Source: Pseudarthrobacter sp. NIBRBAC000502770 (GTDB lineage: Bacteria; Actinomycetota; Actinomycetes; Actinomycetales; Micrococcaceae). From it: DNA of 64,000 nucleotides. Positions 51,668 through 59,314 of the stretch are shown piece after piece. The DNA lies in NCBI RefSeq assembly GCF_006517815.1, contig NZ_CP041198.1, positions 3,162,001 through 3,226,000 of the forward strand, in the 5' to 3' direction. Both the position numbers and the translations under genes were made by a program. Within the stretch, counting starts at the first letter, position 1; every line of letters starts with the position of its first letter. The notes under the pieces are model-generated. The model ran no database searches, had not been told where the DNA came from, and worked only from the letters and a program-made list of their open reading frames with translations.

Positions 51668-51683
51668 GTCGGAAATATCCGAC
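51668..51683 (-). promoter_or_regulatory. Operator/promoter of ArsR-SRPBCC pair
   Basis: Perfect dyad GTCGGA-TATT-TCCGAC lies directly upstream of TATACT (51661-51666, a good -10) on the minus strand, which ends four to five bases before GTG 51657. The dyad would overlap the -35/-10 spacer, so binding of the regulator blocks RNA polymerase. Confidence 0.65.
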
Positions 51684-51764
51684 GCATAATGCCCGGGAAC
51701 CAAGTGTGCGGCATGTTCCCCGCATCACATCCGGGGCTACGCTCGGCCAAAACAGGCGTAGGCT

Positions 51765-51785
51765 GTAATTACATGCATATGCATG
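51765..51785. promoter_or_regulatory. Palindromes upstream of alcohol dehydrogenase
   Basis: GTAATTAC (51765-51772) overlaps a perfect 14-base palindrome CATGCATATGCATG (51772-51785), 32 bases before the dehydrogenase ATG. The A/T-rich palindromes stand out in this GC-rich genome and are likely promoter or operator DNA. Confidence 0.5.
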
Positions 51786-51817
51786 AACTTATCCAACGGA
51801 TCCGAAGGAGATGCCCC

Positions 51818-52774
51818 ATGAAGGCATGGCAGTTCACCGGCACCAACAACCCCCTTACGCTGAACGAAGTGGCTGAACCCAGTGCAGGTCCGGGCCAGGT
51901 AGTGGTCAGCGTCAAGGCCGCCGGGGTGTGCCACTCCGACGTCACCGCCATCGACGACGCCGGTTGGATGCCGCTGTTCCCCGAGCCCCCGCGGACCATG
52001 GGTCACGAAAATGCGGGCGTCATCACCGAAGTGGGCGCTGGCATGGAGCACTGGAAGGTCGGCGACCGGGTTGGCCTCTCCCCCGTCATGAAGGACGGCG
52101 ATGCGTTGGGTTATGGCAAGTGGGACGGCGGCTTCGGGCCCCAACTCCTCGCCACCGACGACAACCTGGTGAAGCTGCCGGACGAGGTCTCCTTCGAGTT
52201 GGGCGCGATGGCCACCGACGCAGGGCTGACCGCCTACCACGCGATCATGGCCGTGGGCGGGGCGAAACCGGGCATGAAGGTAGGCGTGATTGGCCTGGGC
52301 GGCCTGGGCTACATCGGCGCCCGGGTGGCAGCACTGTCAGGTGCGGAGGTCTATGGCGCCGAGGTAAACCCCGAGACGCAAAAGCTCGCCGGTGAGATCG
52401 GCCTCGCCGGAGTGGCCGAGTCCATTACGGCGTTCAAGGACAAGAACCTGGACCTCATCGTGGACTACGCCGGGTTCGGCACCACCACCTCCGCCGCACT
52501 CGAGACCCTCGCCGAGTTCGGCACGCTGGTCCAGGTGGGCATGGGACGCCTCGAAGCGACCATCAACACCTACCCGCTGATCATCAACCAGCTGTCCATC
52601 AAGGGATCCAAGTCGGGCACCAAGGAAGACCTCGAAAACCTTTATGCCCTCATGAAGTCCGGCCAGCTGAACCCGCCGATGAACCTCATCAAGCAGGCGG
52701 ATATCCCCGGCGCCATCGACAAGCTGCGCAAGGGCGGCGTAGTGGGCCGTTTCATCGCGGTCTACGAGGACTAA
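51818..52774 (+). CDS. Zinc-type alcohol dehydrogenase lacking structural-zinc cysteines
   Basis: A 318-residue medium-chain dehydrogenase. Catalytic ligands in AAGVCHSDVTAIDD and TMGHENAGVI are present, and the nucleotide motif is VIGLGGLGYIGARVAALSGAEVYG. The four-cysteine structural-zinc lobe found in the other two dehydrogenases of the window is replaced by LSPVMKDGDALGYGKWDGGF, so it either has no structural zinc or a modified lobe, which also explains its short length. GAAGGAGATG precedes the ATG at 51818. It is divergent from the ArsR-SRPBCC pair. Confidence 0.86.
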   Translation: MKAWQFTGTNNPLTLNEVAEPSAGPGQVVVSVKAAGVCHSDVTAIDDAGWMPLFPEPPRTMGHENAGVITEVGAGMEHWKVGDRVGLSPVMKDGDALGYGKWDGGFGPQLLATDDNLVKLPDEVSFELGAMATDAGLTAYHAIMAVGGAKPGMKVGVIGLGGLGYIGARVAALSGAEVYGAEVNPETQKLAGEIGLAGVAESITAFKDKNLDLIVDYAGFGTTTSAALETLAEFGTLVQVGMGRLEATINTYPLIINQLSIKGSKSGTKEDLENLYALMKSGQLNPPMNLIKQADIPGAIDKLRKGGVVGRFIAVYED

Positions 52775-52793
52775 GTCCGCCACGATCCTTCCC

Positions 52794-52832
52794 AAGCGGA
52801 CGACGACGGGCGTGTCCCGGCGTCGTCCGCTT
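52794..52832 (+). terminator. Hairpin terminator of the alcohol dehydrogenase gene
   Basis: Arms 52794-52810 and 52816-52832 (AAGCGGACGACGACGGG and near complement, one mismatch), loop CGTGT. A member of the GGACGACGGCGG family. Confidence 0.75.
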
Positions 52833-52940
52833 GCCGGAGCAGCGCGCCTACCTCCAGCCTTTGCTCCACTGCCGGCAGGATTGGACCGCCGGGCGGCAGG
52901 GCACCTACCCGGCCCGGCACTTCGGGTCTAGGCTGGCCGG

Positions 52941-53300
52941 ATGTTGACTATCGGAACCATTGTCCTCGGCGTCAACGACGTCAACGCCGCCACGAAGTTC
53001 TGGAACGATGCCCTCGGCTACGTCCCCCGGGAGGCCGGTGACGATACGTGGGTGACCCTGGTGCCGTCGTCGGGCCCTGGCGCGGAACTGTCCCTCATGC
53101 TCAGCGAAACCCCGGTGCAGGACCACCCGCGCATCCACCTGGACCTGTATGCGGACGACCAGTCCGCGGAGGTGGAGCGGCTGGTTTCGCTCGGCGCCCG
53201 GCGCGTGGACTGGGACTCGTACCCGGAGGATCCGGACTTCGTGGTCCTTGAGGATCCGGACGGGAACCTGTTCTGCGTTATCGACAGGAGCCCGCGGTAG
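52941..53300 (+). CDS. VOC-family (glyoxalase/bleomycin-resistance-like) protein
   Basis: A 119-residue one-domain VOC protein with the beta-alpha-beta-beta pattern: TIGTIVLGVNDVNAATKFWNDALGYVPRE, then PRIHLDLYADDQSAEVERLVSLGARRVDWDSYPEDPDFVVLEDPDGNLFCVID. The metal-site positions are a His in HLDL and a Glu in VVLEDPDGN. Function (isomerase, dioxygenase or resistance) is not determined. It follows the dehydrogenase terminator and precedes the NYN gene. Confidence 0.8.
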   Translation: MLTIGTIVLGVNDVNAATKFWNDALGYVPREAGDDTWVTLVPSSGPGAELSLMLSETPVQDHPRIHLDLYADDQSAEVERLVSLGARRVDWDSYPEDPDFVVLEDPDGNLFCVIDRSPR

Positions 53301-53326
53301 AGCTGGAGGGCTGGCACACTGAGCCA

Positions 53327-54562
53327 ATGAACAAGGCACCTGAACCTGCGCGCCGGCCTGGCATCCGTGCAGCGATGTTTGTCGATTTCGACAATGTTTT
53401 CACCGGCCTGCAGGCCTTGGACCCGGCCGCGGCGAGGCGCTTTGCCGAGGATCCCAAGCAGTGGGCCGATGCCCTGTCAGATGGCGGAGCCGCTGACGAC
53501 TCCCGAAGGTTCCTGATCCGCAACTGCTACTTGAACCCCATGGTGTACTCCAAGTACCGCCCCTACTGGACGCGGGCTGGATTTCGCGTGATCGACTGCC
53601 CGTCGCTGACGCAGCGCGGAAAGAGCAGCACGGACATCAACCTGGTGCTCGATGCCATGGATGCGCTCTCCGGAAGCGTGGCCATTGAGGAGTTCTTCAT
53701 CGCCTCGGCCGACGCCGATTTCACCTCCCTGATCCAGCGGTTCCGCGCAGCTGACCGGATGACCACCGTGATCGCCGCCGGCGCCGTTGCCTTCGCTTAC
53801 CGGGAAATGGCGGACCACGTGGTCGAGTCACATGACTTCGTGGCCATTCTCAACGGCACCACCGCCGAACCCATCAATGCCGTGGCTTCGGCGAAGCTGC
53901 CGCCCGGCCCCGCAACAGCAAAGTCAAAGCCAAAACCGGGTTCGCCCGCGGTGGCTGAGGTACTGAAGTTTGTCCGGTCCGCGTCCGGCCCGGTGAAAGG
54001 AGCCTTGGTGGCGCACCGGGCCCTGAGTGCGGAGCCGTCCTTGAAGACGGACTGGGCCGGCCTTGGGCGGTTCGGAGCGTGGGTGGCCCAGATCGGCAAG
54101 GACATCGAATACTCACCGGCCAAGGGCGGCTGGGTGTGGGACGCCAAGCGCTTCTCCGCTGAGGACCTTCCCGCTCCCGCCGAAGTTCAGCCCGGCGTCG
54201 AGGAGCGGGTCACCCGGGTGACGGACGTCCCTGCCTTGTCGGCGGCCCAGTTTCGGCAGATCTTCACCTCCATGGAGGCCCGCCTCCGGGAACATCAGCT
54301 CAACCGGAATGAGCTGGCCCGGCAGGTGCGGGATGACTGTGTCAGTGCCGGCGAACCCGTCTCCCGCAATGCCGTGAACTTTGTGCTGCAGGGCTTGGCA
54401 TACGCCGATTTCCAGCTGCGGGACGATGCGACCGCGGCCGAGATTGCTGCCGCATGGACGGCCAATGTGGAGGAACTCTGCCGGGTGGCGCTGCTGGAGT
54501 TCGATGCGTCTGAAAAGCTGGCGGTCCGGCGGTGGGCGAGCGGCGGGTTGCTGGAAAAGTAA
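53327..54562 (+). CDS. NYN-domain (PIN-like) protein with C-terminal OST-HTH/LOTUS-like domains
   Basis: A 411-residue protein. The N-terminal NYN domain carries conserved acids in AAMFVDFDNVFTGL, KSSTDINLVLDAMDAL and FFIASADADFTSLIQRFRAADRMTTVI, the pattern of a LabA/PIN-like RNase site. Two helical regions follow after a Pro/Lys linker (VLKFVRSASGPVKGALVAHRALS... GRFGAWVAQI, and LREHQLNRNELARQVRDDCVSAGEPVSRNAVNFVLQGLAYADF), which look like OST-HTH/LOTUS-type nucleic-acid binding modules. The likely role is RNA processing or decay; no partner gene is adjacent. Confidence 0.72.
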   Translation: MNKAPEPARRPGIRAAMFVDFDNVFTGLQALDPAAARRFAEDPKQWADALSDGGAADDSRRFLIRNCYLNPMVYSKYRPYWTRAGFRVIDCPSLTQRGKSSTDINLVLDAMDALSGSVAIEEFFIASADADFTSLIQRFRAADRMTTVIAAGAVAFAYREMADHVVESHDFVAILNGTTAEPINAVASAKLPPGPATAKSKPKPGSPAVAEVLKFVRSASGPVKGALVAHRALSAEPSLKTDWAGLGRFGAWVAQIGKDIEYSPAKGGWVWDAKRFSAEDLPAPAEVQPGVEERVTRVTDVPALSAAQFRQIFTSMEARLREHQLNRNELARQVRDDCVSAGEPVSRNAVNFVLQGLAYADFQLRDDATAAEIAAAWTANVEELCRVALLEFDASEKLAVRRWASGGLLEK

Positions 54563-54566
54563 GCAG

Positions 54567-54602
54567 GGCGGACGGCCGCGGATATTCATCCGCCGCCGTC
54601 CG
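54567..54602. terminator. Hairpin terminator
   Basis: Arms 54567-54582 and 54587-54602 (GCGGACGGCcGCGGAT and near complement, one mismatch), loop ATTC. It sits between the convergent NYN and DUF3846-like genes. Confidence 0.65.
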
Positions 54603-54650
54603 CTCCCCCCAACAGTGTGGCCCGGCACGCGTCATCGAGCGCCGGACCGG

Positions 54651-54995
54651 CTACGCTGCGAGCGGCAGGTCGAACAGCTGCTCGGCGAGTCTGATGAGGT
54701 GGCGGGGAGCGTCACACTCGCCGTCCACCCTGTCGCGCCCCAGGAACAGGGCAGTCCCCTGGATGGTCCCGTCGAGTTCGATGCCGGCCTCGCGGATGAG
54801 CACTTCGGCGCGCGGATTCGTGGTTGGGCTGGCGGCAGAGCTGTCCAGATAGACGTGCCAGTCAGTGCCGGCGAGGAGGCCGACGCCGCCTGACGCGATT
54901 TTCTGCAAGGCCGTCTCGTCCAGGTCGATCGGCCGGATGTGCACCGGCTGGGTGAGCCGGGTGGGAACGACGAGGGCGTTGCGGGAGGTCATCAT
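54651..54995 (-). CDS. DUF3846-like small protein
   Basis: A 114-residue protein: SRNALVVPTRLTQPVHIRPIDLDETALQKI, SGGVGLLAGTDWHVYLDSSAA, NPRAEVLIREAGIELDGTIQGTALFLGRD. The NPRAxxLxxxxG(I)xLxGTIxGxAxFLG ending resembles DUF3846 proteins found in actinobacteria and actinophages. Function unknown. Only ATG 54995 is used; the second ATG is one codon later. Confidence 0.55.
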   Translation of the reverse strand: MMTSRNALVVPTRLTQPVHIRPIDLDETALQKIASGGVGLLAGTDWHVYLDSSAASPTTNPRAEVLIREAGIELDGTIQGTALFLGRDRVDGECDAPRHLIRLAEQLFDLPLAA

Positions 54996-55101
54996 GGTGG
55001 TGTCCTTTGGCTGATCCCCCGGCTATGGGTGCGGTGGGGCTTGCCGGGGTGGTGCGGGCGGCCGCGGGCTAGGAGTCCCGGGCGGCCGCCCGCTGGCATG
55101 G

Positions 55102-55236
55102 TCAGCGCTGGTTTTTGCGCGGTTTTATAAAACTGAGCTCACTGTTTTCGCTTTTAGCTCTCTTTTCGGCACGTTTCTCCAGGATTGACTTGCCGACCTT
55201 TTTAGCGGCGCCGCTTTTGGGGGATTTTCCGGACAT
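55102..55236 (-). CDS. Small Lys/Arg-rich protein (44 aa)
   Basis: ATG 55236 to TGA 55102 encodes SGKSPKSGAAKKVGKSI, LEKRAEKRAKSE and ending SFIKPRKNQR. AAAGGCG lies about ten bases upstream. Very basic with A/T-richer codons than its neighbours; the KKxGKSxxEKRAxKRAK pattern is a common but uncharacterised actinobacterial small-protein type. It is shorter than 60 codons and easily missed. Confidence 0.65.
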   Translation of the reverse strand: MSGKSPKSGAAKKVGKSILEKRAEKRAKSENSELSFIKPRKNQR

Positions 55237-55490
55237 CGGAATCACGCCTTTCTTTGCTTTGCGTTACCGGATACCATACCTGCTTTTATTTTTTTATCCA
55301 GTTCTGCAGGGGCGCAGCGCGAGGCGCCTGATGCCCCGCCGGCGGTGCGGGAAGGCCGCGGCCAAGGCCGCCGGGATAATTTTTGAAATTGGTTGCATCG
55401 CCAAGGTTTCCGTTTCTTTTATTTTGTCCAACAAAAGCCGCCGGAAACTCCGTCCAGGCCAAGAAAACGACCCTAAATTCGCATTTTCCA
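55237..55490. other. A/T-rich intergenic stretch
   Basis: 254 bases of notably lower GC (poly-T and poly-A runs around 55280-55300 and 55395-55440) in front of the small basic gene. A 68-codon frame on the minus strand (55294-55500) shows no ribosome-binding site and its composition is not protein-like. The stretch may be a long leader or promoter of the 44-residue gene. Confidence 0.4.
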
Positions 55491-56414
55491 CTACTGCCAA
55501 AATTTAGTTAGTTTCCCGGCGAGGTCTTTGCCCTGGTTGTATCCGGCGTGAGCCGCGGCCGGACGGAGTGAGGGGTCCATGGCGTTGGCGCCGAACATGT
55601 GCTCGGCCCCGCTGCCAGGGGAGATCACTTCGACTCTGCTGCCATGCGCTTGGAGCTCCTCCACCTGCGCGGCGAGCTGCATGCCCCACTCAAGCGGCAT
55701 GCGCGTCCTGCCACCGAAGGGTGACAGGACCAGGACCCTGCCACACCCGGTGGCCAGGTCGGCGTTTTCATTTCGCCGGTAGCCGCCGTCGATGTAGCTC
55801 CTGTCTCCAATCCGGTAGGCGGAGCCGCTGGAACAACTGGCGGCGACCGCGTCGACCAGGTCGATGCCGCCGGACCGGTCGAACACTGCCGGTTCACCGG
55901 TACTGGCATCCACCGCAGGGATCAGCAGTTCATGCTCCGGCCATTCCTGTGTCGTCAGCCGGGCCGCCACGGTGGCCCGCCACCGTCCGGAATGGTCGTA
56001 GTCCTCCGCCATGTCGATGGCGGCCGCGCCCATCCTCCGACGCATGTCCGCCGCAGTTGCGGAACGGGCGATGATCCTGCCGGTCCGCTCCAGGTGGTTG
56101 GGGACCGGACTGCCGGCCGACGAAGTTCCGGCGGCCCGCAGCCGCTGTGGAAGCGGCGCGTCCATGACGGCGGCGTACAGCTCCGCCGGACTGGCGCCGG
56201 CGATCTGCGCAGCGGCCGTGGATCCTGCCGATGTTCCGATGACCCGGGGGGCGCCGGTCACGTCCAGCCCGGCGTCTGCCAGTCCGGCGAGAACGCCGAT
56301 CAGCCAAGCGTTTCCTGTGGAGCCCCCGCCACCGAGGACCAGGGCGCGCCCGGAAGTAACCGAGGGAACGGGGTGCGGGACGGGGTGCGGGATGGGAGAA
56401 GGTGTTGTGTTCAT
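55491..56414 (-). CDS. Patatin-like phospholipase
   Basis: A 307-residue patatin-domain lipid acyl hydrolase. The oxyanion motif GGGGSTGNAW, the nucleophile GTSAGS (Ser62) and the catalytic Asp in YIDGGYRRN are all present, so the Ser-Asp dyad is intact. ATG 56414 has AAAGGCGA upstream; the longer frame adds an unlikely Arg/His-rich head. It is divergent from a GNAT gene. Substrate (phospholipid or acylglycerol) not defined. Confidence 0.86.
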   Translation of the reverse strand: MNTTPSPIPHPVPHPVPSVTSGRALVLGGGGSTGNAWLIGVLAGLADAGLDVTGAPRVIGTSAGSTAAAQIAGASPAELYAAVMDAPLPQRLRAAGTSSAGSPVPNHLERTGRIIARSATAADMRRRMGAAAIDMAEDYDHSGRWRATVAARLTTQEWPEHELLIPAVDASTGEPAVFDRSGGIDLVDAVAASCSSGSAYRIGDRSYIDGGYRRNENADLATGCGRVLVLSPFGGRTRMPLEWGMQLAAQVEELQAHGSRVEVISPGSGAEHMFGANAMDPSLRPAAAHAGYNQGKDLAGKLTKFWQ

Positions 56415-56605
56415 GGGAGTCGCCTTTCGCGAATTTGCCCGAGCGGCGCTCCCTGTGGACGGCTGGGTCAGCCGCGGATCGTGGGCTGCGGGGGAGCACC
56501 CATTACGGATACAGCGTTCATGGGTCTCACCTCCTGGAGTCGGTTCACGATCAGGGGAATCTTGGCATACGGGTACCGCTGTGCGCAACGGGTAAGTTTG
56601 AGGCG

Positions 56606-57079
56606 ATGATTTCGATAGACCGGGACAGCCCCGCGCGCGACGACGTCCACCTGCTCCTCAGCGAGCACCTCGCCGACATGTTCGCCACCTCGCCGGCCGA
56701 GAGCGTGCACGCCCTGGACCATTCGGCCCTGTCCGCCCCGTCCGTCACGTTCTGGACGGCCCGCGAGGACGGCAACCTTTTGGGGTGCGGCGCTCTTAAG
56801 CTTCTGGACTCCCCCGCCGGTCCGCAGAGGCATGGCGAGATCAAGTCCATGCGCACCACGGCAACCGCCCGGGGCCGGGGCGTGGCCGCCCTCATACTGG
56901 GACATATCCTTGATGACGCCCGTACGCGGAACCTTGAGCGGGTCTATCTGGAGACCGGAACCGAGGACTACTTCGCGGCCGCGCGGCGGCTGTACGCCCG
57001 GCACGGTTTCACGGTGTGCGAGCCCTTCGCCGCCTACGTGTTGGACCCCCACAGCGTCTTCATGGAGCTCCGACTGTAG
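56606..57079 (+). CDS. GNAT-family N-acetyltransferase
   Basis: A 157-residue acetyltransferase. Motif A, the acetyl-CoA pyrophosphate loop, is visible as MRTTATARGRGVAALILGHIL, and motif B as LETGTEDYFAAARRLYARHGF. The closest type is the YsnE/ElaA-like small-molecule acetylating group; the acceptor is unknown. GAGG is just upstream of ATG 56606. It is followed by a perfect hairpin terminator. Confidence 0.85.
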   Translation: MISIDRDSPARDDVHLLLSEHLADMFATSPAESVHALDHSALSAPSVTFWTAREDGNLLGCGALKLLDSPAGPQRHGEIKSMRTTATARGRGVAALILGHILDDARTRNLERVYLETGTEDYFAAARRLYARHGFTVCEPFAAYVLDPHSVFMELRL

Positions 57080-57092
57080 CTCCCACAGGGAA

Positions 57093-57130
57093 AGCGGACG
57101 ACGGCGGGTGGGCGCCCGCCGTCGTCCGCT
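57093..57130 (+). terminator. Perfect hairpin terminator
   Basis: 16-bp perfect arms 57093-57108 and 57115-57130 (AGCGGACGACGGCGGG), 6-base loop. It lies between the convergent GNAT and metallophosphoesterase genes and belongs to the repeated hairpin family. Confidence 0.8.
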
Positions 57131-57143
57131 CTCCTTTGCGCTG

Positions 57144-58199
57144 CTACTTGCTGAAGGGGACCTTTTCCCAACTCAGCACGTCGGCGCCTTTGGCGCTGTT
57201 TCCGGCCACCGTGAAGCGGACGTAGTCCACGGCGTTGTTGGCGCCGTCCACCGTGATGCGCTGCAGGTTGTCGGCGGCGGGTGAGCCGTAGATGTCCAGC
57301 CAAGGTGAGCCCGCGGCAAGGGGCTGGTTCTCAGCGAAGACGTGGCTGTCGCCGTTGACCAGGTAGACAGGAGCGTCGAAGTTGTTGGTCTCCTCCACCA
57401 TGGCCTGGACGACCTCGCGGAAGCCGGATACCGTTGCCGGGTTTGCGGTGGCGTCGGCCAGCAGCGACGGGTCGAACATGTCGGCCTGCTGCATGAGCAC
57501 CACGGCGCGGTCGTTACTGCGCCTGGCTTCGGCGAAGGTCTGGTGGATCTGGGCGATCACGGCGTCCGTACGGTGTTCCACCTCGGCGAGCTGCTCCGGC
57601 GTGGGTTCAGTCTTGCCCAGCCCGCTCCACGGCAGGAGGGAGTTGTTGCTGCCCTGGACGTTCAGGACGGAGAAAGCCACCCGGTTCTTTTCGAAGCGGA
57701 CGTCCTCCGGCAAACCCAGGCTCTCCTGCGACTTCACCGGCATGGTGGCGCCCAGGGTCTTGCCGGGCTGGTTGAAGAAGACCTCCCGGATCTTGTCCAG
57801 GCGCTCCAGCGGGTTGTAGGCGCCATTGTTGGTGCGGTGGCAGTCCACCCACTCGTTGTCGCCAGGCGTGTAGACCAGCGGGTGGGTAAAATTGTCGAAT
57901 TGTGTGCGGATGTAGGAGAAGTACTCGTCCGAGCAGACGGAGGAACCGTTCTTTATATCGCCCACGTGTGCTACGAACTTCAGTTCCTTGTCCGCATTGA
58001 GATCCTGGATGCGGGACGGGAACTTGGCGATCTCGGCGGCGCCGTAGGGGATGTCACCGATGGCGGCGAAGGTGAAGGCCTGGTTGCCGTCGGTGGTGTT
58101 GTCCGCCTCTGCTGTTTCGGCGAAAGCGGGCTGGGACGCCAGGAGGCCGAATGCCAAGGTGAGCGCCGCCGTCGTGATTGTCAAAGTCTTTGAAAGCAT
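57144..58199 (-). CDS. Secreted metallophosphoesterase
   Basis: A 351-residue protein with a clear Sec signal peptide (TLTITTAALTLAFGLLASQPAFA). The calcineurin-like metal motifs occur in order: AAIGDIPYG, HVGDIKNG, TPGDNEWVDCH and LVNGDSHVF. It is an extracellular phosphatase or phosphodiesterase. It follows a second secreted phosphoesterase gene by 38 bases, so both probably help in scavenging phosphate or lipid head groups. Start ATG 58199. Confidence 0.85.
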   Translation of the reverse strand: MLSKTLTITTAALTLAFGLLASQPAFAETAEADNTTDGNQAFTFAAIGDIPYGAAEIAKFPSRIQDLNADKELKFVAHVGDIKNGSSVCSDEYFSYIRTQFDNFTHPLVYTPGDNEWVDCHRTNNGAYNPLERLDKIREVFFNQPGKTLGATMPVKSQESLGLPEDVRFEKNRVAFSVLNVQGSNNSLLPWSGLGKTEPTPEQLAEVEHRTDAVIAQIHQTFAEARRSNDRAVVLMQQADMFDPSLLADATANPATVSGFREVVQAMVEETNNFDAPVYLVNGDSHVFAENQPLAAGSPWLDIYGSPAADNLQRITVDGANNAVDYVRFTVAGNSAKGADVLSWEKVPFSK

Positions 58200-58237
58200 G
58201 GGGTGGTCCTGTTTCTGTTGTTGGCCTGAGTGGGGGC

Positions 58238-59104
58238 TCAGGCGCCGCGGGCGGTGAGGAATTGCTGGAGGCCGGCGAGGTCGTCGGTGTTGATGTGGTC
58301 CACGCCGGCATCGGCAAGTTCGGTCCAGACGGCGTCGCGGGCGCTACCGGGCTGGTCCGGGGTGGCCCAGAAGCGGACGCGGTAGCCGTTGGCGTTTGCG
58401 GTGGCCACGAAGGCGCCCAGCTTGGCGCGCTCGGCCTCCGGCATGGGGCCGACGCCCTGCCAGGTGAAGAGCTTGGTCCAGTTGTCGCTGACCAGCGGCA
58501 TCAGGGCAGCGGGCAGGCCGGAGGTGAGGTCGGTGGAGCGTCCGTCGTAGAAGCTGAAGCGCTTGTCCTGGGCCTGCATGGTGGCCAGCGGACGGTTGCC
58601 GCTGATGACGGCGGTGACCGGGCCGGTCTTGACGTTGCCGTTGGTGTAGCGGCTCATGATGTCGCGGTGCTCGGCCAGTTCCTGCTCGATGGCGGCGTAG
58701 GTGGCCTCGCCATCGCTCTTGATGTCGATCAGGAGCTGCAGGCTGCCGTCCCACTTGGGGTAGACGCTGTGGCCGGGGGTGCTGCGGACCAGGTCCTGGA
58801 GTGGGTCGAGGTAAAGGCTTTCGAGCGTGACGCCCTGTTTGGCGTCAGCGAGGTCGTGGGCCACGCGCAGCTCACCGTCAACCAGCCATACGTCCGCTTC
58901 GACGCTGGTGAAACCGTGCCCCAGTGCGTCGAACAGGGGACGGTCATGCTCATAGTCGTTGTGGGCATGGGTGCCGGCGAGGGGTTGGCCGACGACGACG
59001 GGCGCCGGATTGGGTGCCTCGGCCCCGGCTTGGGCAGGGGCTACGGCTGTCCCGGCCAGTGAGGCGAGGACGGCGATGGCGGCGAGGGTGCTTTTCACGA
59101 ACAC
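58238..59104 (-). CDS. Secreted glycerophosphodiester phosphodiesterase/PI-PLC-like protein
   Basis: A 288-residue exported protein with a signal peptide (STLAAIAVLASLAGTAVAPAQA). The GDPD/PLC-like core shows THAHNDYEHDRPLFDALGHGFTSVEADVWL, then ELRVAHD, and a C-terminal FWATPDQPGSARDAVWTELADAGVDHINTDDL. Two active-site His (HAHND and VAHD) and Glu/Asp (EADVW) are in place. GTG 59104 has AGGAG at eight bases. It is cotranscribed with the metallophosphoesterase. Confidence 0.84.
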   Translation of the reverse strand: MFVKSTLAAIAVLASLAGTAVAPAQAGAEAPNPAPVVVGQPLAGTHAHNDYEHDRPLFDALGHGFTSVEADVWLVDGELRVAHDLADAKQGVTLESLYLDPLQDLVRSTPGHSVYPKWDGSLQLLIDIKSDGEATYAAIEQELAEHRDIMSRYTNGNVKTGPVTAVISGNRPLATMQAQDKRFSFYDGRSTDLTSGLPAALMPLVSDNWTKLFTWQGVGPMPEAERAKLGAFVATANANGYRVRFWATPDQPGSARDAVWTELADAGVDHINTDDLAGLQQFLTARGA

Positions 59105-59222
59105 GGGAGTACTCCTGGTACCTCGGGGATGTCCGCCCGGTAATGGGGTGTTCCGGGCTTGAGGGTGCTTGAAAAGCCTGCTGGGCCTGGCGAAACGATT
59201 CAGGGCGCCTTGGTTGCATCAT

Positions 59223-59239
59223 GGTGAACGTCGGGGAAC
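59223..59239 (-). promoter_or_regulatory. Candidate phosphate-type direct repeat
   Basis: On the minus strand GTTCCCC and GTTCACC lie 10 bases apart, about 120 bases before the phosphodiesterase start. They resemble the PhoP half-sites of Streptomyces, which usually have 11-base spacing, so this is only suggestive. Confidence 0.3.
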
Positions 59240-59314
59240 ATCAACATCGGGGGATGAGTTCTCAGCCGTGAAGGGGCAGGCGGGTGTGTCCTCCGCGCAG
59301 CCAACTAACGCTGG

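Noticed and set aside
55294..55500. A 68-codon frame in the A/T-rich leader
   Set aside because: No ribosome site, mixed composition, overlaps the end of the patatin gene; kept only as part of the noncoding stretch.
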